IMG/VR virus record: IMGVR_UViG_3300023179_000104
Coordinates: 1 to 64,000 of that record
DNA length: 64,000 bases
Source: a virus
Reading direction: 5' to 3' (one strand)
Shown here one piece after another: positions 31,567 through 40,181 of the stretch. Numbering within the stretch: position 1 is the first letter of the stretch; each line of letters opens with the position of its first letter. The notes under the pieces were generated by a model. That model saw nothing but the letters and a program-made list of their open reading frames with translations, ran no database searches and was not told where the DNA came from. Position numbers and translations under genes: made by a program.

Positions 31567-31861
31567 TGAAGATAAAATCCTCAAAGATATTGAAGATTAT
31601 GTGGTAACTACCTATCATGGTCATTACTGTGGTGATCAAGAAGGTTATGATGATATTCAAACGATTGATTTGATGGCAGCAAAGAAACTTGCTGCTCCGT
31701 TTTGCCAAGCAAATATTCTTAAATACGGTTCACGTTATGGTGATAAAGATGGACATAACAAACGTGACTTGCTAAAAGTCATTCATTATGCTATGCTACT
31801 ACTTCACTTTGATTCACACTATTCTCGCAAAGATAACGGTCTTACTGAATTTAAATCTTAA
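31550..31861 (+). CDS. DUF3310-like small protein
   Basis: A 103-residue protein with AAPFCQANILKYGSRYGDKD (about 48-67) then KRDLLKVIHYAMLLL (71-85). The F-C-x-x-N-x-x-K-Y ... D-L-x-K-x-x-x-Y order matches DUF3310, a family spread through phages that includes the T7 1.7 nucleotide kinase. Kinase activity is not evident here. It overlaps the end of gene 46 and ends two bases before gene 45. Confidence 0.65.
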   Translation: MQWKYNEDKILKDIEDYVVTTYHGHYCGDQEGYDDIQTIDLMAAKKLAAPFCQANILKYGSRYGDKDGHNKRDLLKVIHYAMLLLHFDSHYSRKDNGLTEFKS

Positions 31862-31863
31862 TT

Positions 31864-32523
31864 ATGAAACTTTCCGAAAACACTTTTAATATTCTTAAGA
31901 ATTTTGCTGGTATTAATCAGTCAATTTCTGTAAAATCAGGTAACACTCTTCGCACTATTTCTGTGGCAGAAAACATTTTTGCTGTGGCAAATGTAGAAGA
32001 AAAGTTTCCTCGCAACTTTTCACTATATGATCTTAATGAATTTCTTGGCGGAATGTCGCTGATGAAAAATGCTGAAATGATATTTGATGATGGTGATTTT
32101 GTTCGCATCAAAACTAATCGATCACAAATTAAATATTTCTTTTCAGACGATAGCTTGATTAAGCAAGCACCAAACGCAGATATTAAACTTCCTGATGAGG
32201 ATGTACAATTTTCATTGACTGAAGCAGATCTTAATAGTGTTATTCGTGCTGCTTCAGTATATCAACTTCCAGATTTTTCTGTCATTGGTGATGGTGAAGA
32301 AATTCATATTGTTGCTCGTGATAAAGAAAATGACACCTCTAACACTTTTTCCATTGCAGTTGGAAATACTAAAGAAGAATTTGTTTTTAATCTTAAGGTT
32401 GAAAATATTAAACTTCTTAAAGGTGATTATCATGTGAGTATTTCAAAGGAATTGATCAGTAAATTTATTCATCAATCTATTCCTTTGGTATACTATATTG
32501 CATTAGAACCAGATTCTAATTGA
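31864..32523 (+). CDS. 45: Sliding clamp gp45
   Basis: A 219-residue trimeric-clamp protein (228 in T4). Family segments: MKLSENTFNILKNFAGINQS, NFSLYDLNEFLGG and the C-terminal PLVYYIALEPDSN. It tethers gp43 to DNA and is also the mobile enhancer of late transcription with gp55. It stands before the clamp-loader genes 44 and 62. Confidence 0.95.
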   Translation: MKLSENTFNILKNFAGINQSISVKSGNTLRTISVAENIFAVANVEEKFPRNFSLYDLNEFLGGMSLMKNAEMIFDDGDFVRIKTNRSQIKYFFSDDSLIKQAPNADIKLPDEDVQFSLTEADLNSVIRAASVYQLPDFSVIGDGEEIHIVARDKENDTSNTFSIAVGNTKEEFVFNLKVENIKLLKGDYHVSISKELISKFIHQSIPLVYYIALEPDSN

Positions 32524-32541
32524 CCTTTATTTTTTTATATA

Positions 32542-33483
32542 ATGCAAGACAAATATCTTTGGTGTGAAAAGTACAGACCACAAACAATTGAAGAATGTAT
32601 ACTTCCTGATAGTATCAAACGGGATCTTCAGCAACAGGTAGATGCTGGTGAGTTGAATAATCTTCTTCTCACTGGTCCTCCTGGTGTTGGTAAAACCACT
32701 GCTGCAAAGGCACTCTGTAATCAATTAAACCTATCTTATATTGTAATCAATGGATCTGACGAAGGACGATTTTTGGACACGGTACGGAACCAAGCAAAAA
32801 CTTTTGCAACGACCGTTTCACTTCAAGGAAGTAAACACAAGGTCATCATTATTGATGAAGCAGATAACACGGGGAATGATGTACAACTCTTATTGCGGAG
32901 TAGTATTGAGGCGTATCATAGAAACTGCAGATTTATCTTTACCTGCAATTACAAAAACAAAATCATCGAGCCTATTCAATCAAGATGTTCAGTCATTGAT
33001 TTTACTTACAAAAAAAAGGAGCGAGCATCCGTCGCTTCTCAATTCTTTAACCGAGTACGGAAAATCTTGGCTGAAGAAAATGTTGAATATGACGCCAAAG
33101 TAGTTGCTGAATTAATTCAGAAGCACTTTCCAGATTGGCGTAGTATCTTAAATCAACTTCAAAAATATGGTAACACTGGTTCTATTAACACTGGAATTCT
33201 TGCAGAAGTTTCCGATGTGAATATGAAAGAATTGATGGATTCTTTAAAAAATAAAGAATTTAATACTGTTCGTAAGTGGGTAGTTGCTAATCTTGATAAT
33301 GACTTTAATATGGTAATTCATCGTATCTATGATGCAATGTACGATGCATTGGTTCCTAATACTATCCCCGCTGCCGTTCTAGTGATTGCTAAGTATCAGT
33401 ATCAAGCAGCATTTGCTGCAGATCAAGAAATTAATCTTCTTGCTTGTCTCGTTGAAATTATGATGGAGTGTGAGTTTAAGTAA
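32542..33483 (+). CDS. 44: Clamp loader ATPase subunit gp44
   Basis: A 313-residue AAA+ ATPase (319 in T4). Walker A is GPPGVGKT (45-52), Walker B DEAD (105-108), and the arginine finger motif SRC is at 147-149. The N-terminus (DKYLWCEKYRPQTIEECILP) is the standard opening of RFC-type proteins. With gp62 it opens and loads gp45. The 18-base gap to gene 45 has no clear ribosome binding site. Confidence 0.96.
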   Translation: MQDKYLWCEKYRPQTIEECILPDSIKRDLQQQVDAGELNNLLLTGPPGVGKTTAAKALCNQLNLSYIVINGSDEGRFLDTVRNQAKTFATTVSLQGSKHKVIIIDEADNTGNDVQLLLRSSIEAYHRNCRFIFTCNYKNKIIEPIQSRCSVIDFTYKKKERASVASQFFNRVRKILAEENVEYDAKVVAELIQKHFPDWRSILNQLQKYGNTGSINTGILAEVSDVNMKELMDSLKNKEFNTVRKWVVANLDNDFNMVIHRIYDAMYDALVPNTIPAAVLVIAKYQYQAAFAADQEINLLACLVEIMMECEFK

Positions 33484-33511
33484 ATGCAAAACTTATTAAT
33501 GGATAATTATT

Positions 33512-33727
33512 ATGACTAAAGAATCTTATTTTGTTATTGCTAAAAACGGTGTTGCTCAACTCCGTAGTTTGTCTGGTCCTGTTGCCACATTTGGTAAGGA
33601 TGTTTCTTCTGCCGTAATTCAAGGAGATAACATTGTAGTTACTCAGTACAATGGAACTATCCAGATTTTTCAATTTACTGCATCTGGTAAAGGTGTAATG
33701 GGTCCTGTACGTACTATTAAAGCATGA
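33512..33727 (+). CDS. Small unknown protein between genes 44 and 62
   Basis: A 71-residue beta-rich protein (SYFVIAKNGVAQLRSLSGPV, then NIVVTQYNGTIQIFQF). Its ATG overlaps nothing upstream, but its TGA overlaps the gene 62 ATG (ATGA), so it is part of the clamp-loader operon. I do not recognise a domain. Confidence 0.7.
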   Translation: MTKESYFVIAKNGVAQLRSLSGPVATFGKDVSSAVIQGDNIVVTQYNGTIQIFQFTASGKGVMGPVRTIKA

Positions 33728-34104
33728 AAACAGAACTTAAAGATTGGTTAAATTCCATCAATCATGAAAAAGAAAATATTATGATTGATGAAAATCAAAA
33801 GGAATACCCCCCATATATTATTAATCGGTGTTTATCTGCATTTATAGATACTATTATGTTTGCAAATGAAATGAATATTAATCATCATCTTTCTTCAAAA
33901 CTGCAATATCAGTTTTTACTAAATATTGTCAGACCAAAAAGAAGATTTTCTCCTTGGTTGAAAAAGGAAAAATTAGATGATATTGAAGTAGTTAAATCTT
34001 ATTATGGATATAGTAATGAGAAAGCAAAAACTGCTTTAAATATTCTTTCTGAAGAGCAACTTAATTCTATTAAATTGAAACAAATTAGAGGTGGAAGACA
34101 ATGA
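33724..34104 (+). CDS. 62: Clamp loader small subunit gp62
   Basis: A 126-residue protein, shorter than T4 gp62 (187). It shows LKDWLNSINHEKEN, a YPPYIINRCLSAFIDTIMFA segment and RRFSPWLKKE, the pattern of marine T4-like gp62. It completes the gp44/gp62 loader. Coupled to the gene before and to regA by ATGA overlaps. Call rests on motif pattern and position. Confidence 0.9.
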   Translation: MKTELKDWLNSINHEKENIMIDENQKEYPPYIINRCLSAFIDTIMFANEMNINHHLSSKLQYQFLLNIVRPKRRFSPWLKKEKLDDIEVVKSYYGYSNEKAKTALNILSEEQLNSIKLKQIRGGRQ

Positions 34105-34538
34105 CGACAGCAACTGATATTGAAGTATCTTGGACACCAAATCAAATGGTGGAAGTTACATTGGGTCAGCCTGATGATTTTCTTAAAGTTCGTGAAACAC
34201 TGACTCGCATTGGAGTTGCATCACGCAAGGAAAAGAAACTCTATCAGAGCTGCCATATTTTGCATAAACAGGGACGATACTATATTGTTCACTTTAAAGA
34301 ACTGTTTGCACTTGATGGTAAACGTGCCAACCTAACATTAAATGATGTTCAGCGTCGTAATCGTATTACTCAACTATTAGTTGATTGGGAATTGATTACG
34401 GTATTAAAACCCGAGCAAATTGAAGATGTATCTCCATTAAATCAAATTAAAGTTATTGCTTACAAAGAAAAAAGTGAATGGATTTTGGAAGCAAAATATA
34501 ATATCGGCAAGAAAAAAGTAGTGATAACCGAAGAATAA
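34101..34538 (+). CDS. regA: RegA translational repressor
   Basis: A 145-residue RNA-binding protein (122 in T4). The diagnostic stretch is a YQSCHILHKQGRYYIVHFKE segment, followed by LDGKRANLTLNDVQRRN. RegA binds early mRNAs near their start codons and blocks translation, including its own operon in T4. Gene 62-regA order is conserved. An intrinsic terminator follows. Confidence 0.95.
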   Translation: MTTATDIEVSWTPNQMVEVTLGQPDDFLKVRETLTRIGVASRKEKKLYQSCHILHKQGRYYIVHFKELFALDGKRANLTLNDVQRRNRITQLLVDWELITVLKPEQIEDVSPLNQIKVIAYKEKSEWILEAKYNIGKKKVVITEE

Positions 34539-34543
34539 TATAC

Positions 34544-34566
34544 GGGGGGCTCCACTCCCTTTTTTT
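34544..34566 (+). terminator. Intrinsic terminator after regA
   Basis: A G-run at 34544-34548 pairs with CTCCC at 34555-34559 (one G-T pair), followed by seven T. It ends the replication block before the hsp20 leader. Confidence 0.7.
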
Positions 34567-34584
34567 ATGTTATTTGATATATAC

Positions 34585-34613
34585 TAATGATGTTGCCTTC
34601 GGGAACATCATTA
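34585..34613 (+). promoter_or_regulatory. Stable UUCG-capped hairpin in the hsp20 leader
   Basis: A 12-bp stem with one bulged G (34595) closed by C(TTCG)G, the exceptionally stable tetraloop. There is no T-run after it, so it is not a terminator. It lies 15 bases before the ribosome binding site of the heat-shock gene and could act as an mRNA stabiliser or part of a regulatory leader. Confidence 0.6.
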
Positions 34614-34640
34614 ACTTACAGACGCTTAAGGAGGTCTATC

Positions 34641-35081
34641 ATGTTTACAACTAATGTAGTAAAATACAATGTCACTGACATTAATAAATTAATCGAAGAT
34701 GCTAGTAGATTTGGCATCGGGATGGATGAATGGATTCGTAGGTTCGCCACAGTACATGAATCAACACCAAATTTTCCACCATACAATCTTATTCAAGAAA
34801 ACTCTACCCAGTATACTTTAGAAATTGCTCTGGCTGGATACAGAAAAGAGGACATTGAAGTTTTCACTGAATGGAATAAACTTTTTGTCAAATGTGATAA
34901 ATCCGAAAATGAATATGAATACTTGCATAATGGTATTGCTAAAAGAGCATTCACTCGTACCTGGACTTTATCAGATGATGTAGAAATTGGTAATGTAGCT
35001 TTTGCTGATGGTCTTTTGACTATTACACTTAATCGTGTCATTCCAGAACATCAGAAGAAAAAAATTTATAAGTTAAGCTAA
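34641..35081 (+). CDS. hsp20: Small heat-shock protein Hsp20
   Basis: A 146-residue alpha-crystallin-type chaperone. The start at 34641 is chosen because AAGGAGG (34628-34634) sits seven bases upstream. A longer frame from 34587 would begin inside the leader hairpin. The crystallin domain spans about residues 45-140 with a LEIALAGYRKEDIEVFTEWN stretch and the family end motif ADGLLTITLNR. Hsp20 genes occur at this place in cyanomyoviruses and may protect proteins during infection. A terminator follows. Confidence 0.92.
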   Translation: MFTTNVVKYNVTDINKLIEDASRFGIGMDEWIRRFATVHESTPNFPPYNLIQENSTQYTLEIALAGYRKEDIEVFTEWNKLFVKCDKSENEYEYLHNGIAKRAFTRTWTLSDDVEIGNVAFADGLLTITLNRVIPEHQKKKIYKLS

Positions 35082-35110
35082 ATAGTATTGAGCTAACTAT
35101 CGTCGCCGCT

Positions 35111-35149
35111 GGAGCCTCCCTGCCAAATAACAGGGGTGGCTCCTTTTTT
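35111..35149 (+). terminator. Intrinsic terminator after hsp20
   Basis: GGAGCC/GGCTCC and CCCTG/CAGGG form a two-part stem with small internal loop and an 8-base apical loop, followed by six T. The last T starts a late promoter. Confidence 0.85.
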
Positions 35150-35156
35150 ATAAATA
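35149..35156 (+). promoter_or_regulatory. T4-type late promoter overlapping a terminator tract
   Basis: Exact TATAAATA beginning on the final T of the hsp20 terminator, 12 bases before the ATG at 35169. Confidence 0.75.
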
Positions 35157-35168
35157 AAAATAAAACGG

Positions 35169-35330
35169 ATGAAGACCTTTAAGCAATATATTTCTGAAAT
35201 GAAAGGAGATTTTGGTACTAACCCTCCTAAACCAAAAGTAAAATGCTATGGTAAAACCACAACATATAAATCAACAGGTAAGAAGGTGTGTGCATACAAA
35301 TCAAGTTCATCTCGTGGCGGTGATTCATGA
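35169..35330 (+). CDS. Small 53-residue basic protein
   Basis: A 53-codon frame starting MKTFKQYISEMKGDFG, then Lys/Thr/Ser rich with two Cys (VKCYG and VCAYK). Many cyanophage virion proteins start with a similar K-T-F-K-x-(Y/F)-(I/L)-x-E peptide. It has its own late promoter and its stop overlaps the ATG of the next gene (ATGA), both arguing that it is real. Function unknown. Confidence 0.65.
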   Translation: MKTFKQYISEMKGDFGTNPPKPKVKCYGKTTTYKSTGKKVCAYKSSSSRGGDS

Positions 35331-36037
35331 AAACTTATAACGATTTAAAATTAACTTTACGTTATCATAATACTCTTAATCCTAAATTCTGGATTGGCGA
35401 AGCAATTAAACCAGAAGTAAGAGAAGCATTATTAAAAATTGCTGATGAGTGGGCAAAGTTTGCTAACATTCCACTTCACGCCATTCAAGATGTAATTTTG
35501 GTTGGCGGTAATGCTAACTATAATTATACTAAATATTCTGATTTAGATCTTCATTTGTTAGTAAGGAAGGAAGAGATTGCTAATTGTCCAGAATTAATTG
35601 ATGATTATCTTCAGGATAAGAAACAATTGTGGGCATTAACTCATGACATTCAAATCTATGGTCATGATGTAGAATTATATGCTCAAGATTTATCTGCATC
35701 AACTCCATCAGGTCAAGGAGTATTTTCACTTCAAAGCAGTTTGTGGTTAATCCGTCCCGTATATCAAGAGATTAATTTATCTGATCCAGCAATTACTTCT
35801 AAAGTAAAACAGTATATGAATAAAATTGATTTCCTTATTGATAATAGAGCAGATGATCGTGATGCTTTTGAAAAACTTAAAGAAAAAATTCGTGATATGA
35901 GAGCATCATCTATTCAACGTGGTGGTGAGTTTGCTGTGGAAAATTTAGTATTTAAAGAACTTCGCAACAGAGGATACTTAGATAAACTCAGTCAGCATTT
36001 AAAAAATATTAAAGTCACAAGCTTGTCTCTTCGTTGA
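35327..36037 (+). CDS. Nucleotidyltransferase-fold protein
   Basis: A 236-residue protein. Residues 58-80 hold LVGGNANYNYTKYSDLDLHL, i.e. GG-x-(8)-S-D-L-D (D72, D74), the metal-binding core of pol-beta-type nucleotidyltransferases. A GHDVELYAQD segment may supply the third acidic residue (E or D near 117-121). A helical C-terminal domain follows. Substrate unknown; it could modify a nucleotide, tRNA end or protein. It is coupled to the 53-residue gene. Confidence 0.75.
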   Translation: MKTYNDLKLTLRYHNTLNPKFWIGEAIKPEVREALLKIADEWAKFANIPLHAIQDVILVGGNANYNYTKYSDLDLHLLVRKEEIANCPELIDDYLQDKKQLWALTHDIQIYGHDVELYAQDLSASTPSGQGVFSLQSSLWLIRPVYQEINLSDPAITSKVKQYMNKIDFLIDNRADDRDAFEKLKEKIRDMRASSIQRGGEFAVENLVFKELRNRGYLDKLSQHLKNIKVTSLSLR

Positions 36038-36051
36038 TCTTGTGGTATAAT
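36023..36051 (+). promoter_or_regulatory. Sigma-70-type promoter before the Sm-like/gene 43 operon
   Basis: TTGTCT and TATAAT with a 17-base spacer. The -35 lies in the last codons of the nucleotidyltransferase gene. It would drive 36075, 36343 and gene 43 early. Confidence 0.7.
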
Positions 36052-36074
36052 AAAGTATAATTTGTGCGAGGTTT

Positions 36075-36398
36075 ATGACCGTTCAACTTGTGCTGCTTAA
36101 ATCTGGTGAAGAGATTATTGCAGATGTTAGAGAAATTGTGGACAAAGATACTGAAAAACCAATGAGTTTAGTATTCATCAATCCTCATATTTTGACAAGT
36201 TCTGGTGATACTTTAATGTTTGATCCATGGATTCCATTGTCCGATTCACGACAATTTTTTATTCCCTATGATTGGGTAGTAACTATTTGTCAACCAGTAA
36301 ATCACATTGTAGAAGAATTTAACAACCAATTTGGAGAAAATAATGACAGTCAAAGTAATTCTATTGAAAACAAATCAGACACTGATTTCGGAAATTGA
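36075..36398 (+). CDS. Small Sm-like protein
   Basis: A 107-residue protein with VQLVLLKSGEEIIADVREIV, then FINPHIL, and a DWVVTICQPVNHIVEEF end. Strand, S-G-E-E-I-I-A, strand and N-P are shared with the proteins at 27516 and 36343, an LSm-like barrel pattern. It overlaps the next gene by 56 bases in another frame. A sigma-70-type promoter precedes it. Function unknown; position before gene 43 suggests an early role. Confidence 0.75.
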   Translation: MTVQLVLLKSGEEIIADVREIVDKDTEKPMSLVFINPHILTSSGDTLMFDPWIPLSDSRQFFIPYDWVVTICQPVNHIVEEFNNQFGENNDSQSNSIENKSDTDFGN

Positions 36399-36672
36399 AG
36401 AACGAGAAGATGAAGATGCTGATTGCGTACTAATTAATCCTAAAGAAATTATACGCAACTATCTTTACAAAGAAGATGATCCAGTTGTTCCTAACTCATT
36501 AAAATTTGGTGAAGAATATATTGGTGGCGAAAGTTCACGGGTGTATCTAACTCTAGACAATTATATTGAATATACTTATCAAAAACAAATTCCAATCAGA
36601 TCTGCTGATATTATGACTATTGTAGAACCTCGTGAGGATCTACTAAAATTTTACCGTGATGTAGTTGGTTAA
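36343..36672 (+). CDS. Second small Sm-like protein
   Basis: A 109-residue protein. The ATG at 36343 is chosen because GGAG lies six bases upstream; a TTG at 36331 in the same frame lacks this. The start TVKVILLKTNQTLISEIEER and the later VLINPKEI copy the pattern of its neighbour at 36075, with the S-G-E-E turn changed to T-N-Q-T. It looks like a diverged tandem duplicate. Its TAA overlaps the gene 43 ATG. Confidence 0.75.
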   Translation: MTVKVILLKTNQTLISEIEEREDEDADCVLINPKEIIRNYLYKEDDPVVPNSLKFGEEYIGGESSRVYLTLDNYIEYTYQKQIPIRSADIMTIVEPREDLLKFYRDVVG

Positions 36673-39164
36673 TGAATTTTTACACAAATGTTGCTATTGT
36701 TTCCGACACTGTTTTTTATCGTGGATTTTCGGAAGGTGAGCGTGTTGAGTTGAGGGAAAAATTTTCCCCAACTCTTTTTGTTTCAACTAAAAAAGAAACC
36801 AAATATAAAACTCTTGAGGGTGAATGTGTAGAGCCCATTAAATTTAGTGGTATTGGTGAAGCAAAAGAATTTGTTAAAAACTATGAGACGGTGGAAAATT
36901 TTACCATTTATGGTAATACTAAGTATCTGTATCAATATATCTTGTCTGAGTATCCCAAAGAAGTTGATTATGATTTTACTAAACTAAATATTCTTTCTTT
37001 GGATATTGAAACTACTTCAGAGAATGGGTTCCCAAGTGTTGAAGAAGCAATTGAGGAAATCCTCTGCATTACTGTTAAAGATTTTTCATCTAAAAAAATT
37101 ACAACCTGGGGTTGTGGTGAGTTTGAAAACTTTCGTGATGATGTGAATTATATTTACTGCAAGAACGAGCAAGATCTCCTTTTAAAATTCCAGCAGTTTT
37201 GGGTTGGTGCAACACCAGACATTGTTACTGGATGGAATGTCAAACACTTTGATATGCCATTCATCTGTCGTCGTATGGATCGTGTGCTTAATAGTAAACA
37301 TATGAGATCTTTATCTCCCTGGAACTTTGTTTATGAACGTGATGTTTATATTAAAGGTCAGAAAAAGATTTATTATGATATTCTTGGAGTTGCCACATTA
37401 GATTATTATGATCTCTATCAGAAGTTTACCTATACTAATCAGGAGAGTTATCGTCTGGATCATATTGCATCTGTAGAACTTGGTGCAAACAAACTAGATC
37501 ATAGTGAGTTTGAAAACTTCCAAGATTTCTATCGTAACAATTGGCAGAAGTTTATTGAGTACAACATTCATGACGTAGAACTTGTGGATATGTTGGAAGA
37601 TAAAATGAAACTGATTGAACTTGCCGTTACAATGGCATATGACGCAAAGGTAAACTTTGAGGATGTTTTCTATCAAGTTCGTATGTGGGATAGTATCATT
37701 TACGATGCTCTCTCGCAGGAAAATATTATTATTCCTCCAAAGAGTGATAGTACTAAGGATCAGCAATATGCTGGCGCTTATGTAAAAGAACCTGTTCCTG
37801 GTATGTATGATTGGGTGGTCAACTTTGACTTAAACTCCCTGTACCCTCACTTGATTATGCAGTACAACATCAGTCCCGAAACACTCTTGGACGAGCGTGT
37901 GGGTGGTATTAATGTTGACCGCCTGCTCAATCGGGAGATTGATACGAGCACCCTACAAGGCGTTACACTGTGTCCTAACGGCACTTTGTACGACACCAGA
38001 AAACAGGGGTTTCTTCCTAAACTGATGCAGAAGATTTATGATGAACGTACCATCTATAAAAAGAAAATGCTTGCTGCTAAACAGGAATATGAAAATACTA
38101 AAAATCCTGAATTGCTAAAAGATATCTCTAAGTACAATAACATTCAGATGGCACGTAAGATCCAACTTAACTCTGCCTATGGTGCTATTGGCAATGAATA
38201 TTTTCGCTATTTCCGAATAGAGAATGCTGAGGCAATTACCTTGTCTGGTCAACTTTCAATTCGTTGGATTGAAAAGAAAATGAATGAATACCTTAACCGT
38301 ATCTTAAAAACTGGAGACAAAGATTATGTCATTGCTATTGATACCGATTCCATTTATCTTAATTTGGGTGATTTGGTGCAATCTGTATTCAAGGGAAGAA
38401 AGGCGCCTGATGAGAAAATTGTTGAGTTCCTTGACAAGATCTGTCAAGTGGAACTTGAACCTTTTATTGAAAGTTGCTATGAAGAACTGGCAAAGTATGT
38501 AAATGCTTATGAGCAGAAGATGAATATGAAGCGTGAGAACATTGCTAATCGTGGTTTCTGGACTGTGAAGAAGCGTTATGTACTCAATGTATGGGATAGT
38601 GAGGGTGTTCGCTATAAGCAACCTAAGATGAAAATTTGTGGTATGGAAACTCAACGTTCTTCTACTCCATCATACTTTCGGGATAAATTATATGAGTCAT
38701 ATAAAATTATTATCAATGGAACTAATGATGATCTTATTGCATTCATTGAGAAGATTAAAAATCATAGTAAAAAGCAAAGCTATATTGATGTGGCATCACC
38801 TAGAAGTTGTAATAATCTTGAAAAATATAAAAGTAATAGTAGCATTTATAAATCAGCTACTCCAATTGCCGTCAGAGGTGCATTACTTTATAATTACTAT
38901 GTTAAGCAGCATAAGATTACTAATAGATTTCCTCTTATCCAAGAGGGAGAAAAAATCAAATTCATCTATTTAAAAACCCCAAATCCAATTGGAGAGAATG
39001 TAATTTCATTCTTTCAAAGTATCCCGCCTGAATTTGGTCTAGAAAAGTACATTGATTACACATTGCAATTTGAAAAATCTTTTCTAGAACCACTCAAATC
39101 TGTGCTAGAATGTATTGGTTGGGATTATCAGCGTCGTGGCTCACTTACAAGTTTTTTTAGTTGA
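36672..39164 (+). CDS. 43: Family-B DNA polymerase gp43
   Basis: An 830-residue replicative polymerase (898 in T4). The 3'-5' exonuclease shows D111-x-E113 (LDIETT) and VTGWNVKHFDMPF. Polymerase motifs are A DLNSLYPHLI (D386), B KIQLNSAYGAIGNEY and C IDTDS (D557, D559). The C-terminus SLTSFFS ends with a clamp-binding-like peptide (T-S-F-F). It works with the gp45 clamp. It is not split, unlike gene 43 in some T4 relatives. Confidence 0.97.
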   Translation: MNFYTNVAIVSDTVFYRGFSEGERVELREKFSPTLFVSTKKETKYKTLEGECVEPIKFSGIGEAKEFVKNYETVENFTIYGNTKYLYQYILSEYPKEVDYDFTKLNILSLDIETTSENGFPSVEEAIEEILCITVKDFSSKKITTWGCGEFENFRDDVNYIYCKNEQDLLLKFQQFWVGATPDIVTGWNVKHFDMPFICRRMDRVLNSKHMRSLSPWNFVYERDVYIKGQKKIYYDILGVATLDYYDLYQKFTYTNQESYRLDHIASVELGANKLDHSEFENFQDFYRNNWQKFIEYNIHDVELVDMLEDKMKLIELAVTMAYDAKVNFEDVFYQVRMWDSIIYDALSQENIIIPPKSDSTKDQQYAGAYVKEPVPGMYDWVVNFDLNSLYPHLIMQYNISPETLLDERVGGINVDRLLNREIDTSTLQGVTLCPNGTLYDTRKQGFLPKLMQKIYDERTIYKKKMLAAKQEYENTKNPELLKDISKYNNIQMARKIQLNSAYGAIGNEYFRYFRIENAEAITLSGQLSIRWIEKKMNEYLNRILKTGDKDYVIAIDTDSIYLNLGDLVQSVFKGRKAPDEKIVEFLDKICQVELEPFIESCYEELAKYVNAYEQKMNMKRENIANRGFWTVKKRYVLNVWDSEGVRYKQPKMKICGMETQRSSTPSYFRDKLYESYKIIINGTNDDLIAFIEKIKNHSKKQSYIDVASPRSCNNLEKYKSNSSIYKSATPIAVRGALLYNYYVKQHKITNRFPLIQEGEKIKFIYLKTPNPIGENVISFFQSIPPEFGLEKYIDYTLQFEKSFLEPLKSVLECIGWDYQRRGSLTSFFS

Positions 39165-39170
39165 GGTATT

Positions 39171-40181
39171 ATGAGTTTTTTAAAAAATGTTATTAAAGAG
39201 TTAGACAATCCATACGCAAATGTTGTGGATGATTCAGCTGTATGTAAAACGTTTGTTGATACTGGGTCTTACATACTCAATGCTCTTATTAGTGGAAGCA
39301 TATTTGGTGGTCTTCCATCAAATAAAATCACTGCACTTGCGGGAGAATCTGGTACAGGGAAAACTTTCCTTGCCCTCTCCATCGTCAAGCATTTTCTTGA
39401 TAGCAACTTGGAAGCACAAGTAATCTATTTTGAATCTGAATCAGCCATCGAAAAAGATATGCTTGATGTTCGTGGTATTGATATTAAACGTGTTGGTTTA
39501 GTTCCTGTTACTACAGTACAAGAGTTTCGCACTCAAAGTATTAAAGTACTTGATGAATATATGAAACTTAAGAAAGAAGATAGACCTCCGTTGCTTTTTG
39601 TGCTAGATTCCTTAGGTATGCTCTCTACCACCAAAGAGGTTCAGGATGCTACAGATGGTAAAGAAACTAAAGACATGACCCGTGCTCAGGTTATCAAATC
39701 CATCTTTCGTATTCTTTCACTCAAGTTGGGCCAAGCAGAAATTCCTTTGATTGTTACAAATCACACATATGATGTGGTTGGTGCTTATGTACCAACTAAA
39801 GAAATGGGTGGTGGTAGTGGTCTAAAGTATTCAGCATCGTCCATTCTTTTCCTTTCCAAGAAGAAGGAGAAAGATGGTACTGAAGTTGTTGGCAACATCA
39901 TTAAAGTGAAGGCAAATAAGTCACGCTTTACAAAAGAAAATTCTACTATTGAAACGAGGTTATATTATGATGCAAGAGGTCTCGACAAGTATTATGGGTT
40001 GGTCGAACTTGGAGCAAAGTACGGAGTATTTGAACCTGTGGGTAACCGTGTTAAGGTGGGTAATGCTACTGTATATCCTTCGGTCATTTATAAAGATCCT
40101 GATAAGTATTTTACTCCAGAAATCCTCCAAGCACTTGACGAATGTGCTCAAAAAGAATTCTCCTACGGATCAGAATCTTGA
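39171..40181 (+). CDS. uvsX: UvsX recombinase (RecA-like)
   Basis: A 336-residue strand-exchange protein (391 in T4). Walker A is GESGTGKT (58-65), Walker [10 protein letters not shown], and the loop with [16 protein letters not shown] is typical. It forms filaments with UvsY help. Six bases follow gene 43. Its TGA overlaps the gp41 ATG. Confidence 0.96.
   Translation: MSFLKNVIKELDNPYANVVDDSAVCKTFVDTGSYILNALISGSIFGGLPSNKITALAGESGTGKTFLALSIVKHFLDSNLEAQVIYFESESAIEKDMLDVRGIDIKRVGLVPVTTVQEFRTQSIKVLDEYMKLKKEDRPPLLFVLDSLGMLSTTKEVQDATDGKETKDMTRAQVIKSIFRILSLKLGQAEIPLIVTNHTYDVVGAYVPTKEMGGGSGLKYSASSILFLSKKKEKDGTEVVGNIIKVKANKSRFTKENSTIETRLYYDARGLDKYYGLVELGAKYGVFEPVGNRVKVGNATVYPSVIYKDPDKYFTPEILQALDECAQKEFSYGSES

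Noticed and set aside
34587-34640. Longer hsp20 start
   Set aside because: The ATG lies inside the leader hairpin. AAGGAGG at 34628 clearly serves the ATG at 34641.
36331-36342. TTG start for the second Sm-like protein
   Set aside because: The ATG at 36343 has GGAG at proper distance and matches the start of its paralogue at 36075.
40142-40180. Upstream ATG for gp41, and similarly 50471-50527 for nrdA
   Set aside because: Both lie within the preceding gene. The ATGs overlapping the stop codons give the family N-termini.
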